Both the position numbers and the translations under genes were made by a program. The notes under the pieces were generated by a model, which saw only the letters and a list, made by a program, of their open reading frames with translations, was not told the origin of the DNA and did not search any database. From Ruania alkalisoli (lineage in GTDB: Bacteria; Actinomycetota; Actinomycetes; Actinomycetales; Beutenbergiaceae), in the NCBI RefSeq assembly GCF_014960965.1, contig NZ_CP063169.1, positions 1,087,581-1,151,580 of the forward strand: DNA of 64,000 bases, in the 5' to 3' direction. How positions within the stretch are numbered: position 1 is the first letter of the stretch; each line of letters starts with the position of its first letter. Below are positions 28,428 to 36,988 of this stretch, one piece after another.

Positions 28428-28593
28428 TCAAGTCCGCGGTCCCTTCTCGCTGGCGGGCGATCGCGTCGTCGGCATCGGCGTACCTGCGCAACTGCGAAGC
28501 CAGGAAAGCGTTCACGGACTCGCCGCGTTCGATCGCTCGGATTCTTGCGCGCTTGAGTGTGTCCGCGTCGACGGTGATGGTCACATTCGCCAT
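28201..28593 (-). pseudogene. VapB-like antitoxin with lost C-terminus
   Basis: From ATG 28593 the protein begins MANVTITVDADTLKRARIRA, a ribbon-helix-helix DNA-binding start, and continues normally to about residue 55 (AIARQREGTADLIEA). After that the frame (130 codons in all) runs out of phase through the vapC remnant. The toxin-binding tail normally following the RHH domain is missing. The junction at about 28428 marks a deletion joining mid-vapB to mid-vapC. The DNA-binding half may still be made. Confidence 0.7.
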
Positions 28594-28615
28594 AGGTCCA
28601 GCATGGGCTCGCAAC

Positions 28616-28641
28616 CGTGTAGCACGAAAGTCGTGTAGCAC
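28616..28641. promoter_or_regulatory. Direct-repeat operator of the vapBC remnant
   Basis: CGTGTAGCAC occurs at 28616-28625 and again at 28632-28641, a 16-bp period, 23-48 bp upstream of the vapB start. Short direct repeats of this kind bind tandem RHH antitoxin dimers and are common in vapBC promoters. Confidence 0.55.
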
Positions 28642-28659
28642 AGACGCGTGCGGGACGGC

Positions 28660-28743
28660 CAATGTCAGACTTGACGGACATCGGAGTCAATGTCAGACTT
28701 GACGGACATCGGAGCCAATGTCAGATCTGGCGGACACGGAGGG
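28660..28743. repeat. Three tandem 28-bp repeats before hipB (probable operators)
   Basis: Units start at 28660, 28688 and 28716. The first two differ only at the last base; the third is diverged and contains the hipB ribosome binding site. Each carries TGTCAGAC-TTGAC-GGACA or a variant, with inverted ends TGTC/GACA. HipB binds several spaced operators ahead of hipBA in E. coli, and the arrangement suits such autoregulation. With three units and no unique spacers this is not a CRISPR. Confidence 0.65.
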
Positions 28744-28748
28744 CTCAC

Positions 28749-28967
28749 ATGCTGGCGGTCACCCCAGATGACTGGAGCAACATCGTGCGGGATCGTCGTC
28801 GCGACCTCGGACTTACCCAGGCTGCGCTCGCCGAGCGCATCGGGATGACCAGGCAGTGGGTGGTCCGGTTCGAGAACGGCTACGCCGAGACGGCAACGAT
28901 CGAGCACGCAACGCGTCTCGCCGAGGTCTTGGAGCTCGAGATCGACATCCAGGTCCCAGTGCCGTGA
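28749..28967 (+). CDS. hipB: HipB-like antitoxin (XRE-family HTH)
   Basis: 72 residues from ATG 28749 with GGAGGG 6-12 bp upstream; a longer frame through the tandem repeats is rejected. The HTH is RDLGLTQAALAERIGMTRQW followed by VVRFENGYAETATIEHATRLAEVLE, a typical XRE/HipB fold. It would bind and neutralise HipA and repress the operon through the upstream repeats. Its stop overlaps the GTG start of hipA (GTGA), which fixes production of antitoxin before toxin. Confidence 0.88.
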   Translation: MLAVTPDDWSNIVRDRRRDLGLTQAALAERIGMTRQWVVRFENGYAETATIEHATRLAEVLELEIDIQVPVP

Positions 28968-30250
28968 GCGCGCATCTGACCGCTTACCTCGACGGCACCC
29001 GAGTGGGCTGGTTCGAGCGGCACGCGGCGGGAGTGGCGTTCGCATTCGACGATGGATGGCGAAGGTCCGCCAGGCGGTTAGAACTCTCGCTCTCCATGCT
29101 GAAATCGCGGCGCGAGCACCGCGGCGACGCGCCGATCAACTTCCTCTGGAACCTCCTGCCTGACAACGACGCGGTGCTCCAGCGGTGGGGTAGCAGGTTC
29201 GGGGTCAGCCCCCGAAACCCCATGGCTCTGCTGACGCATGTAGGGCTCGAGGCCGCGGGTGCCGTACAACTCTCCGAACACGATGATGCGATCCTCTCCG
29301 CACCCGCGGGCGCGGAGAGGATCAGCGAGCAGCAGCTTGCCGAACACATCCGCTCCCTTCGAGCCGATCCCAGCAACTGGTTGCTGCCTGGCCACGTGGG
29401 CGGCTACTTCTCGCTGGCGGGCGCTCAGTCGAAGTTTGCCCTCACCTGGACTGGACGTAGCTGGGCGGTGCCGACAGGGCGTTCTGCTTCGACCCACATC
29501 GTCAAGCCGGGCATCTACGGACTTGACCAGGGTGATCTGAATGAGCACCTGACGATGCGTGCCGCATCGCTGCTCGGTCTGAGTGTCGCGAACAGTCGCG
29601 TGGAGCAGTTCGACGATGAACGGGTGGTCGTCGTCGAACGCTATGACCGCCGTCGGAGGGCCGACGGTGTTGTCCGCCTCCACCAGGAAGACCTCGCCCA
29701 GGCGCTTGGGGTCCATCCGGCGCGGAAGTACCAATCCGAAGGAGGGCCCGGTCTCATGCAGATCGTCGACGCCATCCGCCAGGCACGGGGGCGAGACGCG
29801 GGATCGAGCATCGCTGCGATCTTCGATGCCACCCTCTTCAACTGGGCCGCCCTCGGGACGGACGGCCATGCCAAGAACTACTCCTTGCTCCACGACCAGG
29901 TGCGTGGACCCCGGCTTGCCCCGCTCTACGACCTCACGACCGCTCTGCCCTACCCTTCCCTCAACGACCGCAGGGCCAGGCTCGCGATGTCCTACGGCAA
30001 GCGCTACAAGGTGGCTGAGATACGGCCCCGGCACATTCTCCGAGAAGCCCGCGCCATCGGGATCGACGAGGAAGAGGCTGTGCGTCGTGCGCGACACCTC
30101 GTGAGTGGGCTCGCCGAGGCATACAGCCAGGCTGCAGGCGAAGTCCAGCTCGACGATGCGAGTCGCGCCTTCGTCGCCACCCTCATCGACGCAGCCCATG
30201 CCCGCTGTCGCACACTGACAGCACAACTCGACGAGATGTCGGTGCCGTGA
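28964..30250 (+). CDS. hipA: HipA-like Ser/Thr kinase toxin
   Basis: 428 residues from GTG 28964 (4-bp overlap with hipB). The N-terminal HipA_N domain (LTAYLDGTRVGWFERHAAGVAFAF) is followed by the ATP-binding loop region AGAQSKFAL and the kinase core with ALGTDGHAKNYSLL, the family's catalytic N/GTDxHAKN loop, then PLYDLTTALPYP as the DFG-equivalent. E. coli HipA phosphorylates glutamyl-tRNA synthetase and causes growth arrest; the target here is unknown. All expected motifs appear intact. The pair sits in a small island between pmt and rsmI. Confidence 0.9.
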   Translation: MSAHLTAYLDGTRVGWFERHAAGVAFAFDDGWRRSARRLELSLSMLKSRREHRGDAPINFLWNLLPDNDAVLQRWGSRFGVSPRNPMALLTHVGLEAAGAVQLSEHDDAILSAPAGAERISEQQLAEHIRSLRADPSNWLLPGHVGGYFSLAGAQSKFALTWTGRSWAVPTGRSASTHIVKPGIYGLDQGDLNEHLTMRAASLLGLSVANSRVEQFDDERVVVVERYDRRRRADGVVRLHQEDLAQALGVHPARKYQSEGGPGLMQIVDAIRQARGRDAGSSIAAIFDATLFNWAALGTDGHAKNYSLLHDQVRGPRLAPLYDLTTALPYPSLNDRRARLAMSYGKRYKVAEIRPRHILREARAIGIDEEEAVRRARHLVSGLAEAYSQAAGEVQLDDASRAFVATLIDAAHARCRTLTAQLDEMSVP

Positions 30251-30296
30251 CGCGCACGTGAGTCTCCCGGCCTCACGATGCGGCACACTGGCAGGC

Positions 30297-31139
30297 GTGC
30301 CGACCGAGATCCGCCCCGGAACGATCGTCCTCGCCGCAACCCCGATCGGTGATCCCGACGATGCCTCGGTGCGGCTGCGAGGTCTGCTCGCCTCAGCCGA
30401 CCTGATCGCCGCGGAGGACACCCGGCGGCTGCGGGCGCTCGCGGCCCGCCTCGAGGTGACCATCGGCGGCCGGGTGGTCAGCTACCACGAGCACAACGAG
30501 GCCGGCCGGGGTGAGGAACTGGTGCAGGCTGCTCAGGACGGGCAGATCGTGCTCGTCGTGACCGACGCCGGCATGCCCGCCGTCTCCGACCCCGGCTACC
30601 GGGTGGTGCGCGCCGCCGCCGAGGCAGGCGTCCCCGTGACGGCGGCCCCCGGCCCGAGTGCCGTTCTCACCGCGATCGCACTCTCCGGTCTGCCCAGTGA
30701 CCGGTTCTGCTTCGAGGGCTTCCTTCCCCGCAAGGCGGGGGACCGGGAGCGCGTGCTCACCGCCCTCGCGACCGAGCAGCGCACCATGGTCTTCTTCGAG
30801 TCCCCGCACCGGATCGAGGCCACCCTGACGGCGATGGCCGGCGTGTTCGGGGGCGCTCGCCAGGCCGCGGCGTGCCGGGAGCTGACCAAGACCTACGAGG
30901 AGGTACGCCGGGGCCCGCTCGCGGAGCTGGTCGAATGGGCCGGGGGTGAGATGCGGGGAGAACTCACCGTGGTGGTGACCGGTGCTGCACCCGAGGTGAG
31001 CCGACCGGAGGACTACGTGGACGCCGTCCTGGAACGGGTGGCGACGGGAGAGCGACTGAAGGAGGCGGTGGCCGCAGTTGCCCATTCGGTCGGGGTGAGC
31101 AAACGGGAGCTGTACGAAGCGGCGTTGCGGGCGCGGTGA
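30297..31139 (+). CDS. rsmI: 16S rRNA (cytidine-2'-O)-methyltransferase RsmI
   Basis: 280 residues from GTG 30297. RsmI methylates the ribose of C1402 in 16S rRNA. The N-terminus (GTIVLAATPIGDPDDASVRLR), the block AAEDTRRLRAL, VTDAGMPAVSDPGYRVV (SAM-binding) and AAPGPSAVLTAIALSGLP are hallmark RsmI/tetrapyrrole-methylase-fold sequences. The start is set by homology, since the Shine-Dalgarno is weak; an earlier in-frame GTG at 30258 would add 13 residues. It is normally the divergent neighbour of pmt. A strong bidirectional hairpin follows. Confidence 0.95.
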   Translation: MPTEIRPGTIVLAATPIGDPDDASVRLRGLLASADLIAAEDTRRLRALAARLEVTIGGRVVSYHEHNEAGRGEELVQAAQDGQIVLVVTDAGMPAVSDPGYRVVRAAAEAGVPVTAAPGPSAVLTAIALSGLPSDRFCFEGFLPRKAGDRERVLTALATEQRTMVFFESPHRIEATLTAMAGVFGGARQAAACRELTKTYEEVRRGPLAELVEWAGGEMRGELTVVVTGAAPEVSRPEDYVDAVLERVATGERLKEAVAAVAHSVGVSKRELYEAALRAR

Positions 31140-31167
31140 AGCCGGCGCGCGCACGACGGGCACGACA

Positions 31168-31207
31168 CACATGGCGGGGAAGGCTGTGGGACCTTCCCCG
31201 CCATGTG
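31168..31207. terminator. Bidirectional terminator
   Basis: A perfect 16-bp stem, CACATGGCGGGGAAGG (31168-31183) and its complement at 31192-31207, with an 8-nt loop. It sits between the convergent rsmI and LPTTG-protein genes, 29 bp after one stop and 7 bp after the (frame-corrected) other. Confidence 0.85.
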
Positions 31208-31213
31208 ATCGCA

Positions 31214-34200
31214 CTAGCTGGCGGTCATCCTGCGGCGGATGAGCACTCCGCCGAGGAGTAGCGCGAGAGCCAGGCCGGTGACGCCCATCAGGCCGGCGGC
31301 ACCCGTGGTGGGCAGCCCGCCCTGCTGGTCCCCGCCGGGGGTCTCCTGATCGCTGCCCGGTGACTCACCGCCGGGGACTCTCCGCCCGGCGTCTGATCAC
31401 CAGGCGTCTCGTCCTCCCCACCGGGGGTTTCCTCTCCGCCCGGGTTCTCCTCGCCGGCAGCCGGGAGGATCATCAGCGCGGACGAGGCCTCGAGCATCGT
31501 GCCCGGATCGGCGACGCGGATGGTCGCGAGCCCGTCGGTGGCCGATTCGGGAATCGTAACCGTGGTGGTGAAGGAGCCATCCTCGCCCGCTGTCGCCTCG
31601 CCGATGATGAGATTGTCCGGCTCCAACCGGATCTCGAGATCGGCCAGCGCGGAGAAGTTGCGGCCGGTGATCTCCAGCGACTCGCCCACGCGGACCTCGT
31701 CGATGGAGAGCTCCAACGATGGGGGTACGACTTCGGCGGGTGCCACGGGTGCGCTCGGGGCGCTGGTCAGCGTGAGCGACGGGTAGTCCGGATGAGCTCC
31801 CGTGACCTCCACCCGCAACGTCCGGCCCACCTGCTCCTCACCAGGGGTGAAGGCGGGGTCGGTCGCGCCGTCGAGTATCGCCGTGTCGGCGAACCACTGG
31901 TAGGCCAACGTCACGCCGTCCGGACCCCAGGTGCCCGCCTCGGCGGTGACCGTTTCGCCTGCCTGCGGGGTGCCGTCGATCGTGGGCACCTGGCCGGTGA
32001 TCCCGGCAACCGTGACCGTCAGGGACTGCGTGGCGTTGTTGACCGCGAGGGTCAGAGTGGCTTCACCCGCCCGCAGGGCGTGCAACTCGTTGGTGGCGGG
32101 GTCGAGTGCCAGTACGGCGTGCGCCGGAGCCTGGGCCGGGTCACCGATCCAGACACCATCGGACCCGGTCCAGGAGTGGCTCATGGGCCACGCCACGGGC
32201 ACCACTCGGGTGTCGTCCTGGGTGATGCTCGGCTCCAGGGTGAGGACGTCACCGGCGAGCAGGGTGGTCTCCTGCGCAGCCAGTGCCTGGACCGCGGCTT
32301 CGTCCTGGGCCTCTTCCTGGCCGTCGCCCGGGATGCCGAGGTCGATCTCCTGCACGCGCGTCATGACTTCGGCCTCGATCCAGGGCGCCACCGGGCCTTC
32401 CTGTGCTGCCTCCCGGTCGATGCCCAGCATCGTCCACCCCGTGAACGAGCCGAACGAGCTCGTGGTGGGGTTCTTGCCGGAGTTGCCGTTGATGAGCATC
32501 GGGATCCCGTCCTCGGTCTTCGCGTGGAAGATTCCGACGTGGGCGCCGACGAGCGCGACGGGCTTGCCGGAGCTCTCGGTGAACTCCTGCAGCCAGCGTC
32601 GCTGGTCCTCGGCGTCGAGCCGGTTGCTCATCTGGCTGGCGCGCTCCGGCAGTGGGTCGTCGATCGGCATGTGCTGGGCCACGACGACCGCGTCGATCTC
32701 CGGGTTGGCGGCTGCGTCGTCGAGCTGGCGTTGCAGCATGTGCAGCTGATCCACGTTGTGGGAGAACTGCGAGGGGGAGTTGTCGAGGGTGATGAAGCGG
32801 ACGCCGTCGATGTCGAACGTGCCGAACGTGTCCCCGAACTCGGCGACGAAGTTGTCGATCGGCGCACCGGCGATCTCGTGGTTCCCGGGCACGTAGTACC
32901 AGGGGAAGTCGGCCCCGGCGAGCTCGTCGTCCAGGACCTCGCGGGCGAGGTCGAAGTCCTCGGTCGCGGCTTCGTCGACGAGATCGCCGTTGATGATGAG
33001 CACATCAGGCTCTGCCGCCACGATCTCCTGGAGAGTCTCACGGGCGGCCTGCACGATGCTGCTGTCCGGGTTTCGCCCCACGAATTGGGCGTCCGACATG
33101 ACCGCGACCCGCAACGGGGCATCGGCCGTGGCGCCGGTCTCGGCGATCACGTCATCGGTGAGGAGCTCCTCGCTGGGCAGCTCGACCTGCGGGGGAACCT
33201 GGGCGGTGAGATCGTCGAACCACATCGTGCCGGTGTACGACTGCGCGCCCGAGGTTTCGTAGGCACTGACCATCCGGATCCGGATGGGGTAAGGCGTCCC
33301 CTCGGGGACCGGGTAGCTGATCTGCTGCCATTCGGTGCCTTCCGGGGCGGGGCCGTAGATGTACTTCCAGGCGCCATCGGCGTCGGAATAGCCGACGTAG
33401 GTCTCCGCGTTGGCGCCGCTGCTGGACTCGCCACGCACCCACAGCGTGATCTCGCTCGGCTGTCCCGGAACCTCGTAGCCGGGATGATCGGCCTCCGGCC
33501 GCGCGTTCGCAGTCCGGGTGCCGGTCGACTGGGAGAAATCGTAGGTCAGCGCCACGGCACCGTTGCCGTCGTGGCCTGCGCCCGGGGCAGGGTCGGCCGA
33601 GGAGGTGGACCGAGCACCGGTGGTGCGCCAGGTGTCGACATCCTCGAAGTCGAACACCATGCGCTCCTCGAAACCCACCGTGAACGCCACGTCGATGCTC
33701 GTCTCATTCACGGTGAACGTCATCCGCGCCGAGGCGGTCTCAGCGTCGGAGCTGACGACGTAGGTGCTGTGCTCACCGGGTTCGAGAATGAAGGTCCTGT
33801 CCTCGTCGCCCTCCACGGTGATGTCCTGAGCCTCGATGGGCGCGCGGAAGCCGTCATCGTCGTGGCCGTAGATGGTCAGCTCGCGAGCGGTAGCCCGGTC
33901 GGGAAGCTGGAGCGCTGATTCGGAGGTGCTCAGACGCTGCAACTGGCCGAGCACGGTGATGTCGAGGGTGCCGCTGGCATCGCCTGTCGCAGCAGTGACC
34001 TGGGCCTCGCCGGCGTCGTTGCCGGTGACCGTTGCTGTGCTGGCCGAGCCCGGTGTCACGCTGGCTGAGCCGGACCCCGTCCACTCCGGGGCGGTGTCCG
34101 GGATATAGGTGCCCATCTCGTCCACGCCGTGGGCCACGAGCGTGCGGTGCAGGCCGGGGAACACCCGTGCCGTCTCCGGTGCGTCCATCTGCGTGCGGAC

Positions 34201-35481
34201 GACGTACTGGTCGACGATGCCGCTACCTTCCTCGACGAAGAGGCCGATGCCGTTGGGAACCGGGCGCTCGTACCCGTCCGACGGAGTGTTGGGCACATTC
34301 GGGTCGAGGCTGAACGTGCTCATCGACCGCTCGCTGGGCTCCGTGGTGGGCTCGCGCACCGACATGGTGGAGGAACCGCCACCGTCGAGGTTGACGGCGT
34401 CGTCGGCGCCGAGCTGGTCGAAGAGGGTGCCGAACTGGGTCAGGCTCAGCCCACGGCTGGTCTGCATCCGTCCGTCGACCGTTACCAGCAGCATGGTGTT
34501 GCCGCCGTCAGTGAAGCCGACGCCGGTACGTGGGTGCAGGTTCTGGTCGCTGTGGGGCTGGACAGTTCCGTCTTCCAGCAGCAGGTGATTGGCGCCGATG
34601 GCGCTGGCGATCTCGCCGGCGGTGGAGGTGACATCTTGGGTGATCTCCACGGTGTCGCCGGCGCTCAGTTCGCGCAGAGCGTCCGCGGCATCTCCTGCAC
34701 GGGCCGCGAGATAGACGACGCCGGCCGGCACTGCTCCTGTGCCGGCCCCCTCGGATACCTGCACGACCGTGTTGGCGTCGGTGTCGATCGCCACCTCGAC
34801 CGCACCCTCACCTGCGGCGCGGGTGCGCGTGTAGTCGCCCCAACGGCTGTCGAAGAGCGCGACGTTCCCGGACTGCAGGATCGGGGTGTTGACTCCGGAG
34901 ATCTCGATCTCGAGGTCGCCGTTGAACACGGCGCGGCCGGTGTACTCGACCGGTGCGATGCTCCCGCGACCATCGGTGGTGAACACCACCGGCTGGTCGC
35001 CTGCGCCGTCGGGCACGGTGACGATCCCGGCGGTGGAGGAGATGCCGATCCCCTGCGGGGCGTTGGAGTTGTTGATGTCGAAGAAGCTGCCGTTGACCGC
35101 GGCGACCGCTCCGTTCTCCGCCATCATCTGCGAGACGGGTACGGCGTCCGAGACCACCCCGGGGTACATGTAGTCGGCGCGGACCTGCCCGGATCCGAGG
35201 TCGGCCACGAGAATGTCCATGTCCAGGCGGCCCTCGTCCTCGATGCGCGTCACGCTCACGAGGTCCACGCCTGGGGCCACAGTGCGATGGTCTTGATAGG
35301 TGATCACCGCGTGACCGGAGTCATCGAGGTTCATGGACTCGATGAGGTCGGCGTTCGATGCGTGGGCGGGGGTGCTCAGGGTGACCGTGACCAACGGCGC
35401 GGCGACGATCGCGCCCAGCAGGGTGGCGAGGCCTCGTCGGCCCGGCGCTGAGCGCCTCGGTGGTGCTGTGAGCAGGGACAA
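31214..35481 (-). pseudogene. Secreted phosphodiester glycosidase / metallophosphatase fusion with LPTTG anchor, one apparent -1 frameshift
   Basis: TTG start at 35481 with GGAGGAG about 10 bp before it. Signal peptide to about residue 42; NAGPA-type phosphodiester glycosidase at about 75-420 (NGSFFD 130-135, HPRTGVGF 316-323, NLDGGGSSTM 364-373); a jelly-roll region at about 605-765; calcineurin-like metallophosphatase at about 788-1010 (MSDAQF, NGDLVD, PGNHE, QHMP, GAHVGIFH); Ig/IPT-like domains at about 1100-1350; then a Gly/Pro/Glu repeat tail. As read, the frame leaves the repeat tail near 31373-31376 and ends at 31288 without an anchor. One extra G in the GGGG run restores GGESPGSDQE-to-LPTTG, a hydrophobic helix and RRRMTAS, stopping at 31214. 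Real frameshift, phase variation or read error are all possible. It probably splits sugar-phosphate diesters and then the phosphate. Confidence 0.8.
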
Positions 35482-35508
35482 GACGGACTCCTCCGAGCAG
35501 GTACTGAT

Positions 35509-35532
35509 TCGTGCATGAATCTGGATGCACGA
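35509..35532. promoter_or_regulatory. Inverted repeat in the leader of the phosphodiester glycosidase gene
   Basis: TCGTGCAT (35509-35516) and ATGCACGA (35525-35532) are perfect 8-bp arms around an 8-bp spacer, 27-51 bp upstream of the TTG start. This could be a regulator site; no regulator gene is adjacent. The rest of 35533-35701 shows no clear feature. Confidence 0.4.
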
Positions 35533-35701
35533 CGTGGCCGTGAATGGCCTCGCAGATGCTCAGGCTAGGAAGGTCTCATGACCGAGCAGTGACCCGGCGG
35601 TGGCCGATGGGTGTACAACGTCGATCAGTTCTCCGGGGCCGACCCGTGAAGTGACCCGACGAGGGCTGCCTGAGTGTCGGGGATCAGCTGCGCAGCGACA
35701 C

Positions 35702-36988
35702 TCAGGCCGCATTCGCGGGCTTATGGGGCACGATCGCTCCGTGGGCTCGCAGTTCCCGTCGGATCTGGTCCAGCGGGGCGTGGGCGAGGTCTGTCCCGGC
35801 GCTCGCAGCGACGGCGGCGGTGGCGCCGGCGACCTGTCCGGTGGCCATGGCGGTGGCCTGGACCCGGAAGGCGGAGTTTGCGTCCTGGTCGCCGTCGATG
35901 CAGCGTCCGGCCACGATGATCCCGGCGTCCTGCACTGGGATCATCGCGTCTCTGGGAATGGTGGCCACGGTGGGTTCGCTCAGGTAGGTCTTCGCGATGC
36001 CGTCACCGTCCGGGCGGTGGATGTCGATGGGGTAGAAGGAGTAGCACAACGAGTCCTCCCAGGTGGTGCCGGCCAGATACTCCCCGCCGGTGATCTGCCG
36101 CCTGGCGACGATCGTGTGTGTTTCGCGCACGCCCACCTCGGCCGCGGCCCACTCCACCTGCACTCCCTCCAGCCCGGGTTGGCGGCGCAGGAACCGCACG
36201 ATGCGTAGCATCGCCGATCGACCGGCGACCTCGGCGTCGGTGCGCCCGGAGCTGGTGGCGCCGTCAGTTCCCGGCAGGTGGATCGCGTTCTCGCCACGTT
36301 TGGCCAGGAACGGGATGATCACGTGCGCGCCCTTGGCTCCCAGATCGGCTGGCTGCAGCTCACCCTCGTCCAACGCACGTTGGCACGCAGCTTCCAGGGC
36401 CGCCCGATCCAGGTCCTCCATGTCGTAGCCGCTCAGGCGCATGGTCAGGGTGGCCGGCTGCAACGCCTCGTTGCGGCGGCGCCGCAGCCCGAGGATCCCG
36501 ACGACGTCCGCGTCCCCCGTACAGTCCACCAGGTGGGTAGCGCTCACCCGGGTGAGGCCCTCCTTGCCGCACAGCTGCACCGCATAGCCGCCGCTCGTGC
36601 GCTCGGCGCTGGCGACCATGGTGTGCAGGCGAAGCTCGGCACCGCTGGCCGCGACCGCCTCGCTCAGGACCGCCGCGTACAGCGGGATCGGCACCCGGAC
36701 CTGCAGTTTCCAGTGGGGCCGGTGATAGTCGGTGAAGTCCGGCAGCTCCCACCCGGCGAGCTCGATCGTGCGGGCGACCAGATCCCACCCGATCCCGGCG
36801 ATCACCTGCTCTCCCCAGGCGTGGAACAGGCCCGGCAGGTTGATCCCGGCCGTCGTGGTGGTGCCACCAAGACCGCCGTTCTTCTCCACCAGCAAGGTGC
36901 GTGCCCCCAACCGGGCCGCCTGGATGGCCGCCGGAACACCAGCCGGTCCACCACCGACCACGACCACGTCATACTGCTCGGCCGTCAC
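35702..36988 (-). CDS. FAD-dependent oxidoreductase (FAD_oxidored family)
   Basis: 428 residues from GTG 36988, preceded by AGGAGG. The N-terminus VVVVGGGPAGVPAAIQAARL is a Rossmann dinucleotide site (GGGPAG at 12-17), followed by KNGGLGGTTTTAGIN. HLVDCTGDADVV and IIVAGRCIDGDQDANSAFRVQATAMATGQVAG close the FAD site. This family is frequent in carbohydrate-use operons of actinobacteria and Bacteroidetes, sometimes labelled xanthan-lyase associated, without a proven reaction. It is the last gene of the eight-gene operon beginning at 45930 and overlaps its upstream neighbour by 4 bp (GTGA). Confidence 0.85.
   Translation of the reverse strand: MTAEQYDVVVVGGGPAGVPAAIQAARLGARTLLVEKNGGLGGTTTTAGINLPGLFHAWGEQVIAGIGWDLVARTIELAGWELPDFTDYHRPHWKLQVRVPIPLYAAVLSEAVAASGAELRLHTMVASAERTSGGYAVQLCGKEGLTRVSATHLVDCTGDADVVGILGLRRRRNEALQPATLTMRLSGYDMEDLDRAALEAACQRALDEGELQPADLGAKGAHVIIPFLAKRGENAIHLPGTDGATSSGRTDAEVAGRSAMLRIVRFLRRQPGLEGVQVEWAAAEVGVRETHTIVARRQITGGEYLAGTTWEDSLCYSFYPIDIHRPDGDGIAKTYLSEPTVATIPRDAMIPVQDAGIIVAGRCIDGDQDANSAFRVQATAMATGQVAGATAAVAASAGTDLAHAPLDQIRRELRAHGAIVPHKPANAA

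Noticed and set aside
28391-28690. Separate 99-residue minus-strand gene
   Set aside because: It overlaps the vapB frame and the tandem repeats, and it reads as an out-of-phase version of vapB.
28660-28743. CRISPR-like array
   Set aside because: The three units are directly adjacent without spacers and the last is diverged; no cas genes are present.
31360-33918. 852-codon plus-strand frame opposite the phosphodiester glycosidase gene
   Set aside because: No recognisable domain, and the minus strand carries ordered domains and catalytic motifs over the same bases.
34129-35451. 440-codon plus-strand frame at the 5' end of the same gene
   Set aside because: Antisense to the signal peptide and NAGPA domain; Gly/Val/Asp-rich filler.
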